From positions 62,001 through 126,000 of the forward strand of contig JAODBC010000004.1 in the NCBI GenBank assembly GCA_025463765.1: 64,000 nucleotides of DNA, written 5' to 3'. The stretch comes from Subtercola sp. Its GTDB lineage: Bacteria > Actinomycetota > Actinomycetes > Actinomycetales > Microbacteriaceae. Each line of letters begins with the position of its first letter. Position 1 is the first letter of the stretch. The position numbers were made by a program, and so were the translations under genes. The notes under the pieces were generated by a model that saw only the letters and a list, made by a program, of their open reading frames with translations, did not search any database and had not been told where the DNA came from. Of this stretch, positions 15,636-24,744 are shown piece by piece.

Positions 15636-17327
15636 TCAGGCGACCGGACTAGCGGTCGCGGTCGCTATCTCAGCGAGTCCGCACGCGAATATGGTCTCGA
15701 GGGCGGCTTGCAGGACCACCACACTGCCTGTCTCATCTCGCGCGATGTAGGCGACGTGACCGTCGGGCCGGATGATCGCGGCCCCGTTTTCTCCCACGTC
15801 GTAACGTTGGGCGAGAGCGTCATCTGCCGCGGCGAAATCTCGTGAACCCAGTCGCAGAATGTGCAGAGCGGTTGGATGGGTGGCGAGCAAGGCTTCGGCG
15901 GCGCCGATCCACTGCTCACCGCGCGGGCCGACAACGAGACTGAGTCGGCCTTCGAAGAGGTCGTGCGTCGATCTCTCGCCGGAAGCCGTCAGAACCCGAG
16001 CATGCGGAGCGCGGGCACCGAGGGTGATGGCCTCGAACGAGGGCCGGGCATCCGCAACCGCCGGAGTCGATGCCGATGCCGATACCGATGCCGATGCCGG
16101 CACATAGGTGAACCCGAGGTCTTGCTCGATGGGATCGATGTGACCCGCTTGCTCAGCCACCAGCCGTGCTATTTCAGGCCTATCGTCTGCTGCGAGCGCT
16201 CTCTTGAGGGCGATCATGCGCTTCTGGTTACTGGTCGACCAGTCAGCATTCGAGCGGGCGACGGGCTGACGCTCGCTCTGGTAGCTGTCGAGCAGCGATT
16301 CGGGCGCCACACCCGTCAGTACCCAGGCCAGTTTGAAGACGAGGTTGTGAATGTCGGCGAAGCCAGTGTTGATGCCGAATCCGCCTGTGGGTGGCAGGGA
16401 GTGCGCCGCGTCGCCGGCGAAGAAGACCCGGTCGGCGCGGTACGTGTCGAGCACGTCGGCGCTGATGCGGAACGTCGCGCTCGACACCACGTCGACCGCG
16501 AGGTCGGGGTCCCCCACCGCGATGCGGATCAGCTGCACCGCCTGCTCATCAGTCAACGCGTCGGGCCGATCTGCTGAAGCGGGCCGCTGCACGATCGTCA
16601 CCCAGCGGTTCTGCCGGCCAGCGGGCGCGATTCCCACCAGCGAGTCACCCCCCGTCTGCGTGTAGTACATGATCGCCGGGCGGTGCGCCGTGAACGCGCT
16701 CAGATCGCCGTGCCAGTACACGCTCTGCCAGTACGGCGCGGGCCTGTCATCGCCGAACGTGAGCCCGAGCATGGACCGTACCCGACTGCCCACTCCATCT
16801 GCGGCAATCAGATACGACGAATGGATGCTCTGCAGGGCCCCGTCGGGCCCTACGACATTCGCGATCACACCATCAGCCACGTTCTCGACGCCGGTCACCT
16901 CGTAGCCGCGATGCACCGATACCCCAGTAGATTCTCGTGCGACCTGCTCATCGAGCACTTCTTCGAGCTGGTCTTGGGCGACGCGGTAGCGCTCTGCGCT
17001 GGCCCACGAGACGTTCTCTTCCGATGCTGCGGGAGTTCGGGCGATCTCGTCGCCGCTGAGGGTCGACGTGTAGATGAAGCGGTGCGTCTCGCCGGGCATC
17101 GAACGAGCGCGAAGCGCGTCGTCGAGACCCCAGACGCGTGCGAGTTCGCTGGCGCGCAGACGAATACCCCGGGCCTTCGGATGGTGACCCCGCTCGGGCT
17201 TGCGTTCGAGTACCACACCCGTGAGGCCAGATCGATTGAGTAGGAGGGCACCGGCCAGCCCTACTGGTCCGGCACCCACGACGATCACGTCGACATGGGT
17301 CGGCAAGAGTTTGCGCGGGTGTGTCAT
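15636..17327 (-). CDS. FAD-dependent aromatic hydroxylase (PheA/TfdB family)
   Basis: This 563-residue flavin monooxygenase has the FAD motif VIVVGAGPVGLAGALLLNRSG near residues 14-34, the DG motif YLIAADGVGSRVRS, the GD motif RVFFAGDAAHSLPPTGGFGI and a C-terminal thioredoxin-like domain from about 450. It should hydroxylate a phenolic or other ring with NAD(P)H and O2. ATG 17327 gives an ATGA overlap with the upstream stop. An inserted linker of alternating Ser-Ala (SVSASAST, coded by GCCGAT/GCCGATGCC repeats at 16069-16099) separates the two parts and may be variable between strains. It is the last gene of the dehydratase operon. Confidence 0.87.
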   Translation of the reverse strand: MTHPRKLLPTHVDVIVVGAGPVGLAGALLLNRSGLTGVVLERKPERGHHPKARGIRLRASELARVWGLDDALRARSMPGETHRFIYTSTLSGDEIARTPAASEENVSWASAERYRVAQDQLEEVLDEQVARESTGVSVHRGYEVTGVENVADGVIANVVGPDGALQSIHSSYLIAADGVGSRVRSMLGLTFGDDRPAPYWQSVYWHGDLSAFTAHRPAIMYYTQTGGDSLVGIAPAGRQNRWVTIVQRPASADRPDALTDEQAVQLIRIAVGDPDLAVDVVSSATFRISADVLDTYRADRVFFAGDAAHSLPPTGGFGINTGFADIHNLVFKLAWVLTGVAPESLLDSYQSERQPVARSNADWSTSNQKRMIALKRALAADDRPEIARLVAEQAGHIDPIEQDLGFTYVPASASVSASASTPAVADARPSFEAITLGARAPHARVLTASGERSTHDLFEGRLSLVVGPRGEQWIGAAEALLATHPTALHILRLGSRDFAAADDALAQRYDVGENGAAIIRPDGHVAYIARDETGSVVVLQAALETIFACGLAEIATATASPVA

Positions 17328-18220
17328 GTGCTGAAATCTCCCTGGGGTATCGGGGCGCACACGGTGCGCCAGAGCTCATCGGGCCGATCGAGTATTTCGC
17401 GTTCGTCGGCAGAGGGGTTGTACTCGAGCCCGATCATGCCCGCGTAGCCGCCGCGGAAGAGCGCATCGAGGGTCTCGCGAATGGCGATCGTGCCGCTGCC
17501 GGGGCGCCCACGACCAGGGTTATCGGCAATCTGTACGTGCCGCACGAGATCGGCGTGCTCAGCCGCAAAAGCCACGGGGTCGGTACCCGACTTCGCCACA
17601 TGGTACAAATCGGCCAGCAGACCGATGTTGCCATGCTTTGAGAGAGCCCGCGCGCCGCGCGTGACTGCCACTGCATCGGCAGGATCGGTGAGCAAGTAGT
17701 TCGGATGGTCGAGGCGATTCAACTGTTCGACAACCACCCCTGCACCCACGTCGTACGCCTGGTCGGCGAGCACAGCCAGGCGTTCTGTCAGCCTACTCAG
17801 AACGGTTGCATCATCTCCCCTTGCACGGCTCTGCGACCCGGCCGCCCGGTGGTGAATTGCTCGATCCCCGACGAGCACATTGAGGTGCTGAGTTCCTGCA
17901 CGGGCCGCCACATGGAGGACGGAATACCAGTTGTTCCAGAACGCGGCGTCGGCGCCCACCACGCCCGCGAGACCCCGGCCGCCGTGCCGCGCGTCTCCTT
18001 CACAGACGTTGAGCAAGATGAGCTGAGCACCGCCGGCCTCGAGCGACCGGGCGAGGTCGTCGATCTCGCCCGCGGTGGCGACTTCGTCATTCCAGGGCCA
18101 CCAGGATTCGACGAACTCGAAGCCCAGCCGTCGGGCGATGAACGGCCGCTCGAGTAAAGGTACGTCGGCGAGGAGAATCGACATCGACAGCGAGAACGGA
18201 TGCCCGACCGGCACGCTCAC
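17324..18220 (-). CDS. Hydroxypyruvate isomerase-like TIM-barrel protein
   Basis: This 298-residue protein has the AP-endonuclease-2/xylose-isomerase barrel. It has the Hyi-type signatures GFEFVESWWPWND near residues 33-45, VVVEQLNRLDHPNYLL with the catalytic/metal Glu, LLADLYHVAKSG and VRHVQIADNPGRGRPGSG, and ends with YAGMIGLEYNPSA. Hydroxypyruvate isomerase interconverts hydroxypyruvate and tartronate semialdehyde; the related OtnI acts on 2-oxo-tetronates. GTG 18220 overlaps the upstream stop (GTGA). Together with the beta-hydroxyacid dehydrogenase next to it, this points to a C3/C4 sugar-acid branch. Confidence 0.83.
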   Translation of the reverse strand: MSVPVGHPFSLSMSILLADVPLLERPFIARRLGFEFVESWWPWNDEVATAGEIDDLARSLEAGGAQLILLNVCEGDARHGGRGLAGVVGADAAFWNNWYSVLHVAARAGTQHLNVLVGDRAIHHRAAGSQSRARGDDATVLSRLTERLAVLADQAYDVGAGVVVEQLNRLDHPNYLLTDPADAVAVTRGARALSKHGNIGLLADLYHVAKSGTDPVAFAAEHADLVRHVQIADNPGRGRPGSGTIAIRETLDALFRGGYAGMIGLEYNPSADEREILDRPDELWRTVCAPIPQGDFST

Positions 18221-19260
18221 GTGAGCCTTCCCGCCACTGCTGCTTCCGCCGCTGGCGGGGCCGGGGGCAATCGGGCCGCCGCGACCACTCCATAATCAGT
18301 AACTGCGGCTTTGTCGTACAACCTGACGAGAGCAGCCGGGTCTGAGCCGCCCAGGCCGAGGTGTATCGCCTCGCTGAACATCGTCTGGGCCATGGGAAGC
18401 AACCGCGCGGCGATACCCGCCTCGCTGAACGCCGTCGCGATGAGCTCCTGAACGTGGATCAACCCAGCGATGCTCGCGCCCCGATTGGTGAAGTCGCCGC
18501 GGAGGGCAAGCGGAAGCTCACGATCGAGCATCGTGCTGGCCCCCCAGCCCGCGCCGAGCACGGCGACCGCCACGTCGGGCTGAATGCCGGAACCAGCGAG
18601 AAGGGCTCCGGCCTCGGCCGCAGCCGCCATGTGCACGCTGACCAGCAGTTGGTTCACGAGCTTGAGAGCAAGCCCGGAGCCGACAGCCCCGGTGACGTAA
18701 ACCTCACGCGCATACGCCGCGCAAAGTCGGCGTATGCGTTGCTCGACGTTCTCGACGTTCTCGACGTTCTCAGCCGCGGAGTCAGCCGCGCTTGCGTGCG
18801 CTACTTCATCAGCACCGGCCATGACTACCAGCGACCCGGCTTCGGCGCCCTCCGGGCCGCCGGTGACGGGTGCGTCGACGAAGCGAGCCCCGCGACCGAT
18901 CGAGACGCGAGAGATTCTGCGTGCCAAGTCGGGGCTGAAAGTGCCGTGCTCGATGAAGGTCTGGCCGGCCTGACAATGGGTGACGAGGCCGAATCCGCCG
19001 TCTCCGTCACAGTCTGGGAACGACGCGCCGAGATAGACCTGCGCGACGGCCGAGTCATCGAGCAGGCAACCGATGACAACCTCGCACTGGTCGCTCAGCT
19101 CAAGGAGATCGTTGGTGCACTCGGCTCCCGCGGCGACCAATTCTGCGACCTTCGCCGGCGTTCGGGCGAACACCAGCACGCCGTGGCCGTGCTGCAAGAG
19201 TCTGCGCACCATCTGCGATCCCATCACCCCGGCACCGACGAATCCGATCGGCGCAGTCAT
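18217..19260 (-). CDS. NAD(P)-binding beta-hydroxyacid dehydrogenase (HIBADH/tartronate semialdehyde reductase family)
   Basis: This 347-residue dehydrogenase has the Rossmann motif IGFVGAGVMGSQMVRRLLQHG at its N-terminus, the substrate motif DAPVTGGPEGAEAGSL and the catalytic Lys segment GSGLALKLVNQLLVSVHMAAAAEA. The family reduces tartronate semialdehyde or oxidises 3-hydroxyisobutyrate-like acids. It is about 50 residues longer than usual, partly because of an insertion containing the tripeptide repeat ENVENVENV coded by a 9-bp tandem repeat. ATG 19260 is chosen for its ATGA overlap with the dehydratase stop. Its neighbour, an Hyi-like isomerase, is the classic partner of a tartronate semialdehyde reductase. 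Confidence 0.83.
   Translation of the reverse strand: MTAPIGFVGAGVMGSQMVRRLLQHGHGVLVFARTPAKVAELVAAGAECTNDLLELSDQCEVVIGCLLDDSAVAQVYLGASFPDCDGDGGFGLVTHCQAGQTFIEHGTFSPDLARRISRVSIGRGARFVDAPVTGGPEGAEAGSLVVMAGADEVAHASAADSAAENVENVENVEQRIRRLCAAYAREVYVTGAVGSGLALKLVNQLLVSVHMAAAAEAGALLAGSGIQPDVAVAVLGAGWGASTMLDRELPLALRGDFTNRGASIAGLIHVQELIATAFSEAGIAARLLPMAQTMFSEAIHLGLGGSDPAALVRLYDKAAVTDYGVVAAARLPPAPPAAEAAVAGRLT
18745..18771. repeat. Three tandem copies of GACGTTCTC
   Basis: The 9-bp unit occurs at 18745, 18754 and 18763 without mismatch. On the coding (minus) strand it gives Glu-Asn-Val three times within the dehydrogenase. The unit is a multiple of three, so copy changes would keep the frame. Confidence 0.9.
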
Positions 19261-21128
19261 GACACGTCGCCCGGCCGGGTGAGGAGAGCGGGCTGATCGT
19301 TCTGGCCAGCACGTGCAAAATCGGCACGCAAGAATTCGAAGTCGCATCCCTCATCCGGCTGGAGAACGTACCGTTCGTGCAGCCAAGCAAATCCCCTGGG
19401 GTGCACAATCGAGGTCGTCTCGGCGCGCGAGGTCACCGAGGGGTTGTCACCCCCTTGTGCCCGTTGCACCAACTCATCGCTGCCCACGAGCAGGTCGACG
19501 CGACCCGCGGCGACATCCACCTCGATGACGTCACCGTCGCGAACCAGAGCTAGTGGTCCGCCCACAGAGGCTTCGGGAGTGACGTGCACGATCACGGTGC
19601 CGGTTGCGGTGCCGCTCATGCGAGCATCCGTGATTCTCAGCATGTCGGTGACACCGGCGCGCGCCAGCTTCGCCGGAATCGGAATGTGCCCGACCTCGGG
19701 CATGCCCATTGCACCACGCACACCGACTCCGCGCAGAATCAGGATGCTCGATGCATCGACATCCAAAGCCGCATCGTCGATGCGGGCGTTGACGTCGGCA
19801 ACCCCATCGAACACCACAGCCCTACCGCGGTGCGTACGGAGCGACGCCGATGCAGCACTCGTCTTGAGCACCGCTCCACCCGGAGCGAGGCTGCCGGTGA
19901 GCAGGGCGAGGCCGCCGCCGTTCGGGGCGACCGGGTCTGCGAGGGTGTGGAGCGCACCCGGTGCGGATGGGGCAGCTGGATCTTCTGCCACCAGCGGTGC
20001 GGGCGCGCCTTTCGATCCGAGATTGCGGGCACCGGATGACCGGGCCGGCGTGACTACAGCTCTGCGGTTCTCGAGTTCCGCTGTCCATGAGGCACCCGAC
20101 ACGGTCGGGCACGACGTGTCGAGCAGCGGGGCCAGTTCGCGAATCACGGCGGGCACACCGCCGGAACGTTCGAGATCTGCGAGCAGGTACCGCCCAGAAG
20201 GCCGAACGTCGGCGAGGAGAGGAGTCGATGCGGCCCAGCCGCGCATGGTCTCGACGGTGAGAGTGATTCCCGCGCGCCCCGCCAGGGCGACGAGGTGGAT
20301 CACCGCATTGGTCGACCCCCCGAGCGCGCAGACGACGCGAAAGGCGTTCTCGAGAGCGGCGAGGGTGACGAGCGAGGAGGGCCGGGCATCCCGAGCCACG
20401 ACATCGACGATAAGTTCGCCCGCGCGCTCTGCGAGAGCATTCTGGGCTGCGCTGCTTGCCGGCAACAGGGTGGCACCGGGCACCGCGAAGCCTAGTATCT
20501 CGGCGATGGACGCCATCGTTGTCGCTGTACCGAGTACATTGCAGGTGCCAACACCGACATTCAGGTCGCCTTCGAGCTTCAGCCACTCGTCGTCGCCCAG
20601 CCGCCCGATGCGGCGCTCATCGATGAGGGGCCAGACGTCGTCGATCGTCATCGGTGCGTCGTGCCAGCACGAGGTGGGCCTGGGGCCCGCCGTCACCATC
20701 ACCGCGGGTTTGTCTGCGCTGATAGCGCCCATTAGCTGCGCCGGAACGGTCTTGTCGCAGCCGGCAAGCAAGACGACGCCGTCGATGGGTGAAGAGGAGA
20801 TCATCTCCTCCACGTCCATCGACATCAAGTTGCGCAGATACAGGCTGGTTGGGCGGGAGAAAGGCTCGCTGAGGGAGATCGTAGGAAATTCAAGGCCTAG
20901 ACCGCCCCGTCGTGCGATACCGAGCTTGACTGCGGCGGCAAGCGTTTTGAGGCCGGCGTTGCAGGGGTTGAGCTCACTCCAGCTGTTACAAATGCCGATG
21001 ACGGGGCGGCGGCGCACCTCGTCAGCACCGAAACCCTCGCCTCGCAGAAAGGCGCGGTGCAGCAAACCGTCAGGGCCCTCGTCGGCGAAGAGAGATCCAC
21101 CACCGCGAACAAGGTCACGTTGCGACAT
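19257..21128 (-). CDS. IlvD/Edd-family dehydratase, sugar-acid type
   Basis: This 623-residue Fe-S dehydratase removes water from a 2,3-dihydroxy acid. Cys56, Cys124 and Cys196 (in SELNPCN, LAGCDK and VGTCNV) match the three cluster ligands of the IlvD/Edd family, and Lys126 next to Cys124 matches the carbamylated Lys of the sugar-acid branch (arabinonate/xylonate type). The spacing fits those enzymes better than a biosynthetic DHAD. A low-complexity Ala/Pro stretch around residues 375-420 makes it longer than usual. ATG 21128 has a strong ribosome-binding site (GGAGG). It leads an operon with an HIBADH-like dehydrogenase, an Hyi-like isomerase and an aromatic hydroxylase. Confidence 0.87.
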   Translation of the reverse strand: MSQRDLVRGGGSLFADEGPDGLLHRAFLRGEGFGADEVRRRPVIGICNSWSELNPCNAGLKTLAAAVKLGIARRGGLGLEFPTISLSEPFSRPTSLYLRNLMSMDVEEMISSSPIDGVVLLAGCDKTVPAQLMGAISADKPAVMVTAGPRPTSCWHDAPMTIDDVWPLIDERRIGRLGDDEWLKLEGDLNVGVGTCNVLGTATTMASIAEILGFAVPGATLLPASSAAQNALAERAGELIVDVVARDARPSSLVTLAALENAFRVVCALGGSTNAVIHLVALAGRAGITLTVETMRGWAASTPLLADVRPSGRYLLADLERSGGVPAVIRELAPLLDTSCPTVSGASWTAELENRRAVVTPARSSGARNLGSKGAPAPLVAEDPAAPSAPGALHTLADPVAPNGGGLALLTGSLAPGGAVLKTSAASASLRTHRGRAVVFDGVADVNARIDDAALDVDASSILILRGVGVRGAMGMPEVGHIPIPAKLARAGVTDMLRITDARMSGTATGTVIVHVTPEASVGGPLALVRDGDVIEVDVAAGRVDLLVGSDELVQRAQGGDNPSVTSRAETTSIVHPRGFAWLHERYVLQPDEGCDFEFLRADFARAGQNDQPALLTRPGDVS

Positions 21129-21196
21129 TATGCCTCCTGATGACCCTTCGACGCTGGAGAGGACGCATGCCTTCGGGCTTCTCATACACTATAGAA

Positions 21197-21204
21197 ATAT
21201 CTCT
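21197..21204. promoter_or_regulatory. AGAGATAT element in the dehydratase promoter
   Basis: ATATCTCT on the plus strand (AGAGATAT on the minus strand) lies about 70 bp before the dehydratase start in an AT-rich patch (21188-21212) that also holds a TATAGT -10 candidate. The same 8-mer occurs at 14786 and 26002, in the other two promoters of the catabolic block, so it may be a shared operator. Confidence 0.4.
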
Positions 21205-21299
21205 AGAATGTCGAATAAGGGATGTCACCTTCGCACCGGCCATGTTGTGCAGCACCAGCATGCCTGCCGAAACGTCCCACCCGCCCGGGCCAGCCGGGA

Positions 21300-22034
21300 T
21301 CACTCTGCAACCTGGTCGGTTTCGGGGGCCAACCCGAAGAACAGCCCCATCAAGTCGGGATGGCGCTCGATCTCGCTCGCTGTACCCGTGAGCACCACCC
21401 TCCCGGCGCTCATCACGGTCACCGTATCGGCAAGGCTCAGCCCGAACCGAACATTCTGCTCGACCATGAGTACAGTCACTCCCGCCTCATTCATTGCCCG
21501 CGTGCTTTCGTAGATAACGCCTCGGCTGAGTGGGTCGAGCCCGAGAGTGGGCTCATCCAGCAGTACCACCTGCGGCTCGAGCATCATCGCTCGAGCAAAC
21601 TCGACCATGCGACGCTGCCCGCCCGAGAGCCCGCCGGCTCGGTGCGATGCTCGCTTGCCGATGATCGGAAACATTCCCGCAAGCTCGTCGTAGCGCGCGT
21701 CGAGCCGTTTCTTGCTGGCTCGCGCAACATAGGCGCCCATCATGACGTTCTGCCTGACGGTCAGCCCGGCGAACAGCCCGTGCCTCTGCGGCACCTGCAC
21801 GACACCGAACTTCACTATCTCTGCAGGAGACTTACCTACGAGGTCGAGACCGTTGACAACGATTGAACCGAGGCGCGGGCGCAGAATTCCGCTGACGGTC
21901 TTCAACACGGTCGATTTGCCGGCACCGTTCGGGCCGATGATGCAGTTGATCGTGCCAGGCTCGACGTTCAGTTCGAAGGCCGACAGAATGTCGAGGCCGC
22001 CGTATCCACCGCACACACCCGCGAGCGTGATCAT
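21300..22034 (-). CDS. Branched-chain-type ABC transporter ATPase (LivF-like)
   Basis: This 244-residue ATPase carries Walker A GPNGAGKST (near residues 34-42), Q-loop VVQVPQRHGLF, signature GLSGGQRRMVEFARAMM, Walker B VVLLDEPTLGLDP and H-loop-region MVEQN, the LivF form in which the H-loop His is replaced as usual for this family. Its ATG overlaps the stop of the fused LivM-LivG gene. With the fused ATPase it forms the nucleotide-binding pair of the importer at 21.3-26 kb. Confidence 0.9.
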   Translation of the reverse strand: MITLAGVCGGYGGLDILSAFELNVEPGTINCIIGPNGAGKSTVLKTVSGILRPRLGSIVVNGLDLVGKSPAEIVKFGVVQVPQRHGLFAGLTVRQNVMMGAYVARASKKRLDARYDELAGMFPIIGKRASHRAGGLSGGQRRMVEFARAMMLEPQVVLLDEPTLGLDPLSRGVIYESTRAMNEAGVTVLMVEQNVRFGLSLADTVTVMSAGRVVLTGTASEIERHPDLMGLFFGLAPETDQVAE

Positions 22035-23866
22035 GATTTCACCTTTCCGATGCCGAGTGCCGCTGGTTCGCCGAGATACGCATCGACGACTACGGCGTTG
22101 CCTGTCAATTCGGCAACGGTGCCCTCGGCGACGACCTCGCCGTCTGCCATCACGAACACGTTGTCGCAGAGCTCGGCGATGAACGCCAGGTCATGTTCGA
22201 CGAGCAGAATCGCGATGCCCTGCCCGTTCAAATTGCGGATGATCGCTGTCAACCGCTCGGTTAGCGCCGGGCTTATGCCTGCAGCAGGCTCGTCGAGCAT
22301 GACGAGTACAGGGTCGAGGCTTAGAATCTGAGCCAACTCGACGAGTTTTCGCTGCCCGTAACTCAGATCAGAGGGGCTGATGTCGGCGAAGCCGGCCAAC
22401 CCGAATTGGGCGAGAACGTCGAGCGCCTGATCGCGCTCATCGCCCGACATGCGAGGTAAGAACAGTCTCGTCAGCGAGAACCGGCGCTCAGGAGCCACGA
22501 CGTTCTCGATGACCGACAGCGAGTCGAACAGTCGGGGCAATTGATAGGTACGTGCCAACCCGGCGTGAGCGCGGCGAGCACGCGAGGCGCGCTCTATCGA
22601 TGTTCCGGCCAGCGCGACGGTGCCGGCCTTGGGCGTCACCGTGCCGTCAATGAGATTGAAGAGGGTGGTCTTACCCGAACCATTCGGGCCGATCAACCCG
22701 GTGACGCTACCGGCACCCACCCTCAGGCTGACATCGTTGACAGCCTTCACGCCACCGAACGATTTCGTCAGGCCGCTCACCTTCAGAGCGTCCCCAGCCA
22801 TCGCGCTTGCCCCTCTCTCCCCTGCCACTTGGGTTCGAGCGCTGGCACCACTCGAACTCGAGCCGCGGGCGATGCGCAGAGCACCCATCCGAGCGGTGTT
22901 GTGCAGCGCCTCTGAGATGCTCGGAATAAGGCCCTTCGGTAAGAAAAGCACCACCAGAACAAGAATGCCTGCGAAGAACAGAAGCCGGAACGAACCCGCA
23001 TTTGGCCCACCGAAGCTCGTGGTAGTGAGCTCCGACAACGGTTCGATGATGAACGCTCCAAGAACTGGGCCCCAGATCGTTCCCCGGCCGCCGAGCAGAG
23101 CGGCCAGCACCATCAGCACGCTGGCGACGATGTCGAACATGCCGGCGGGCGTGATGAAGGAGATGTAGTAGGCGTAGATTCCGCCCGCCACTCCGATGAA
23201 GATGCTGCCGAGCACGAACGCGATCATCTTGTAGGCCGCGGCATTGATACCGATGCCGGACGCCTTGTCTTCGTCGTCTTTTATTGCGAAGAGTCCGGTA
23301 CCGAGTTTGCTGCGCCTAATGAGAACGGAGACGGCGATGGCGGCAAGCAGCACCACCAACAGCGAATAGTAGAACGGCCAGTCTTGGTAGGCGATGTTCC
23401 ACATCGGCAGCGGCATGGCGAGGCCCGAGCTGCCTCCGGTGACCGACTTCCAGTTGCGCGCAATCAGGCCGAACAATTGGAGGGCTGCGAACGTCACGAT
23501 GACGAAGTACATTCCGCGTGTGCGCCGTGTCACCAGGCTGAGTAGCGCCGCGGCGACTCCCGCCGTGACTCCTCCCACCAGGCAACCGATGAAGGGAGGA
23601 ACCCCAAAATCGGCCACCAGGATGCCCGCCGTGTACGCACCGAGGCCGGTGAAGAGGCTGCTACCCAGCGAGATGTAGCCCGCGTAGCCGCCCATGATGT
23701 TCCAGCCGCTGGCACCGATAGCCAGAATGAAGGTCAAGATGAGCATGTTCTGCACGTACAGGTTGTCAGAGAGTACTGGGTACGCCGCCAAAGCCAGCAC
23801 TCCGATGAGCAGGGCGAGGAGCCTGCTCGAGCGTTTCGCCGAACCGCGTAGGAGGGCGCGTTTCAT
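22031..23866 (-). CDS. Fused ABC permease-ATPase (LivM-LivG)
   Basis: This 611-residue protein is a natural fusion. Residues about 15-330 form a LivM permease with roughly nine hydrophobic segments and the NIMGGYAGYISLG block; residues about 365-605 form a LivG ATPase with Walker A GPNGSGKTT, signature DLSYGQRKLVELAQIL (Tyr replacing Gly after Ser), Walker B VMLDEPAAGI and LVEHDL. A Ser/Ala-rich linker joins them. ATG 23866 overlaps the LivH stop (ATGA); the much longer open frame upstream only shadows livH. The fusion fixes permease and ATPase in equal number. Confidence 0.9.
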   Translation of the reverse strand: MKRALLRGSAKRSSRLLALLIGVLALAAYPVLSDNLYVQNMLILTFILAIGASGWNIMGGYAGYISLGSSLFTGLGAYTAGILVADFGVPPFIGCLVGGVTAGVAAALLSLVTRRTRGMYFVIVTFAALQLFGLIARNWKSVTGGSSGLAMPLPMWNIAYQDWPFYYSLLVVLLAAIAVSVLIRRSKLGTGLFAIKDDEDKASGIGINAAAYKMIAFVLGSIFIGVAGGIYAYYISFITPAGMFDIVASVLMVLAALLGGRGTIWGPVLGAFIIEPLSELTTTSFGGPNAGSFRLLFFAGILVLVVLFLPKGLIPSISEALHNTARMGALRIARGSSSSGASARTQVAGERGASAMAGDALKVSGLTKSFGGVKAVNDVSLRVGAGSVTGLIGPNGSGKTTLFNLIDGTVTPKAGTVALAGTSIERASRARRAHAGLARTYQLPRLFDSLSVIENVVAPERRFSLTRLFLPRMSGDERDQALDVLAQFGLAGFADISPSDLSYGQRKLVELAQILSLDPVLVMLDEPAAGISPALTERLTAIIRNLNGQGIAILLVEHDLAFIAELCDNVFVMADGEVVAEGTVAELTGNAVVVDAYLGEPAALGIGKVKS

Positions 23867-24744
23867 GAACTCACATCTTCTCTGCTGTGAAGGGCGAACA
23901 GCCCCTGCGGTCGGACGGTCAAAACGACCAGGATCAGAATGAACGGAACAGCTGTCGACCACTGCACCGAGACGTAATTCGAAGTCAGCGCCTCGGCTAC
24001 GCCGAGAACGAGTCCACCGGCGACGACACCCGGAATACTTCCGAGACCGCCGAGAATGACGACGCTCAGCGTCAGGCCGATCCAACCGTCTTGCGAATCG
24101 GGCACGAACTGGTAGAGAAAGCTGAGCGCAGCTCCGCCGAACGCTGTCGTGGCAATGGAGATCGCAAAGATCCACGTACCCACTCGGGCCGGTTCTACTC
24201 CGATGAGGCGCGCACCCTCGGGATTCTCCGAAGCTGCCGTGATGGCATGACCGAGCCAGGTGCGCTTGATGATGAAGGCGAGCCCCGCAGTAATGACCAC
24301 AGCGAAAATGCACGCATACAGCTGCGCCTTCGGAATTGCGATCGAACCGATATGGACAGCCTGATTGAAGTAGTCCGGAGTCGTTGTGGCAGGCTCTGGC
24401 CCCCAGATCAGGGCGGTGACCGCCTCGAGAATCAGGGCGAGCGCGAAGGTGGCGACGATGGCCAGGCCCGCGTCGATGCGCTGAGCCCGCTCGATGATTC
24501 CCTTGTAGAGAATCACCCCCAGCAACCCCATGACCGGGGCCACGATGAAGGCCCCGATCAGCGGGTCGATGCCCGCGTATGTCCAGAGCGAATACGTCAG
24601 GTAGGCCGAGAGAATGAGAAACGCACCCTGAGCCATATTGACGATCTTCATCACCCCGAAGACCAAGGTCAGCCCGGTCGACATGAGCGCATACACGCCG
24701 CCGATGAGCAGACCGAACACCAGGGTCTGGATGAGCGCAGCCAT
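23863..24744 (-). CDS. Branched-chain-type ABC permease (LivH-like)
   Basis: This 293-residue membrane protein has about eight hydrophobic helices. Its LivH features are LLIGGVYALMSTGLTLVFGVMKIVNMAQGAF near the N-terminus, a cytoplasmic segment around IGVEPARVGTWIFAISI, and VVILGGLGSIPGVVAGGLVLG near the C-terminus. ATG 24744 overlaps the binding-protein stop (TGATG). It pairs with the permease half of the LivM-LivG fusion to form the import channel. Confidence 0.9.
   Translation of the reverse strand: MAALIQTLVFGLLIGGVYALMSTGLTLVFGVMKIVNMAQGAFLILSAYLTYSLWTYAGIDPLIGAFIVAPVMGLLGVILYKGIIERAQRIDAGLAIVATFALALILEAVTALIWGPEPATTTPDYFNQAVHIGSIAIPKAQLYACIFAVVITAGLAFIIKRTWLGHAITAASENPEGARLIGVEPARVGTWIFAISIATTAFGGAALSFLYQFVPDSQDGWIGLTLSVVILGGLGSIPGVVAGGLVLGVAEALTSNYVSVQWSTAVPFILILVVLTVRPQGLFALHSREDVSS

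Noticed and set aside
16069-16099. GCCGAT-type repeats as a regulatory microsatellite
   Set aside because: They lie in the middle of the hydroxylase gene and encode a Ser-Ala linker; a regulatory role has no support.
18745-18771. Tandem repeats as a CRISPR or minisatellite array
   Set aside because: Units are 9 bp without spacers and lie inside a coding frame.
19444-21513. A 689-codon open frame on the plus strand opposite the dehydratase gene
   Set aside because: It is rich in Ser, Arg, Thr and Pro with no family motif and mirrors the GC-rich third positions of the dehydratase, which has all cluster-binding Cys residues.
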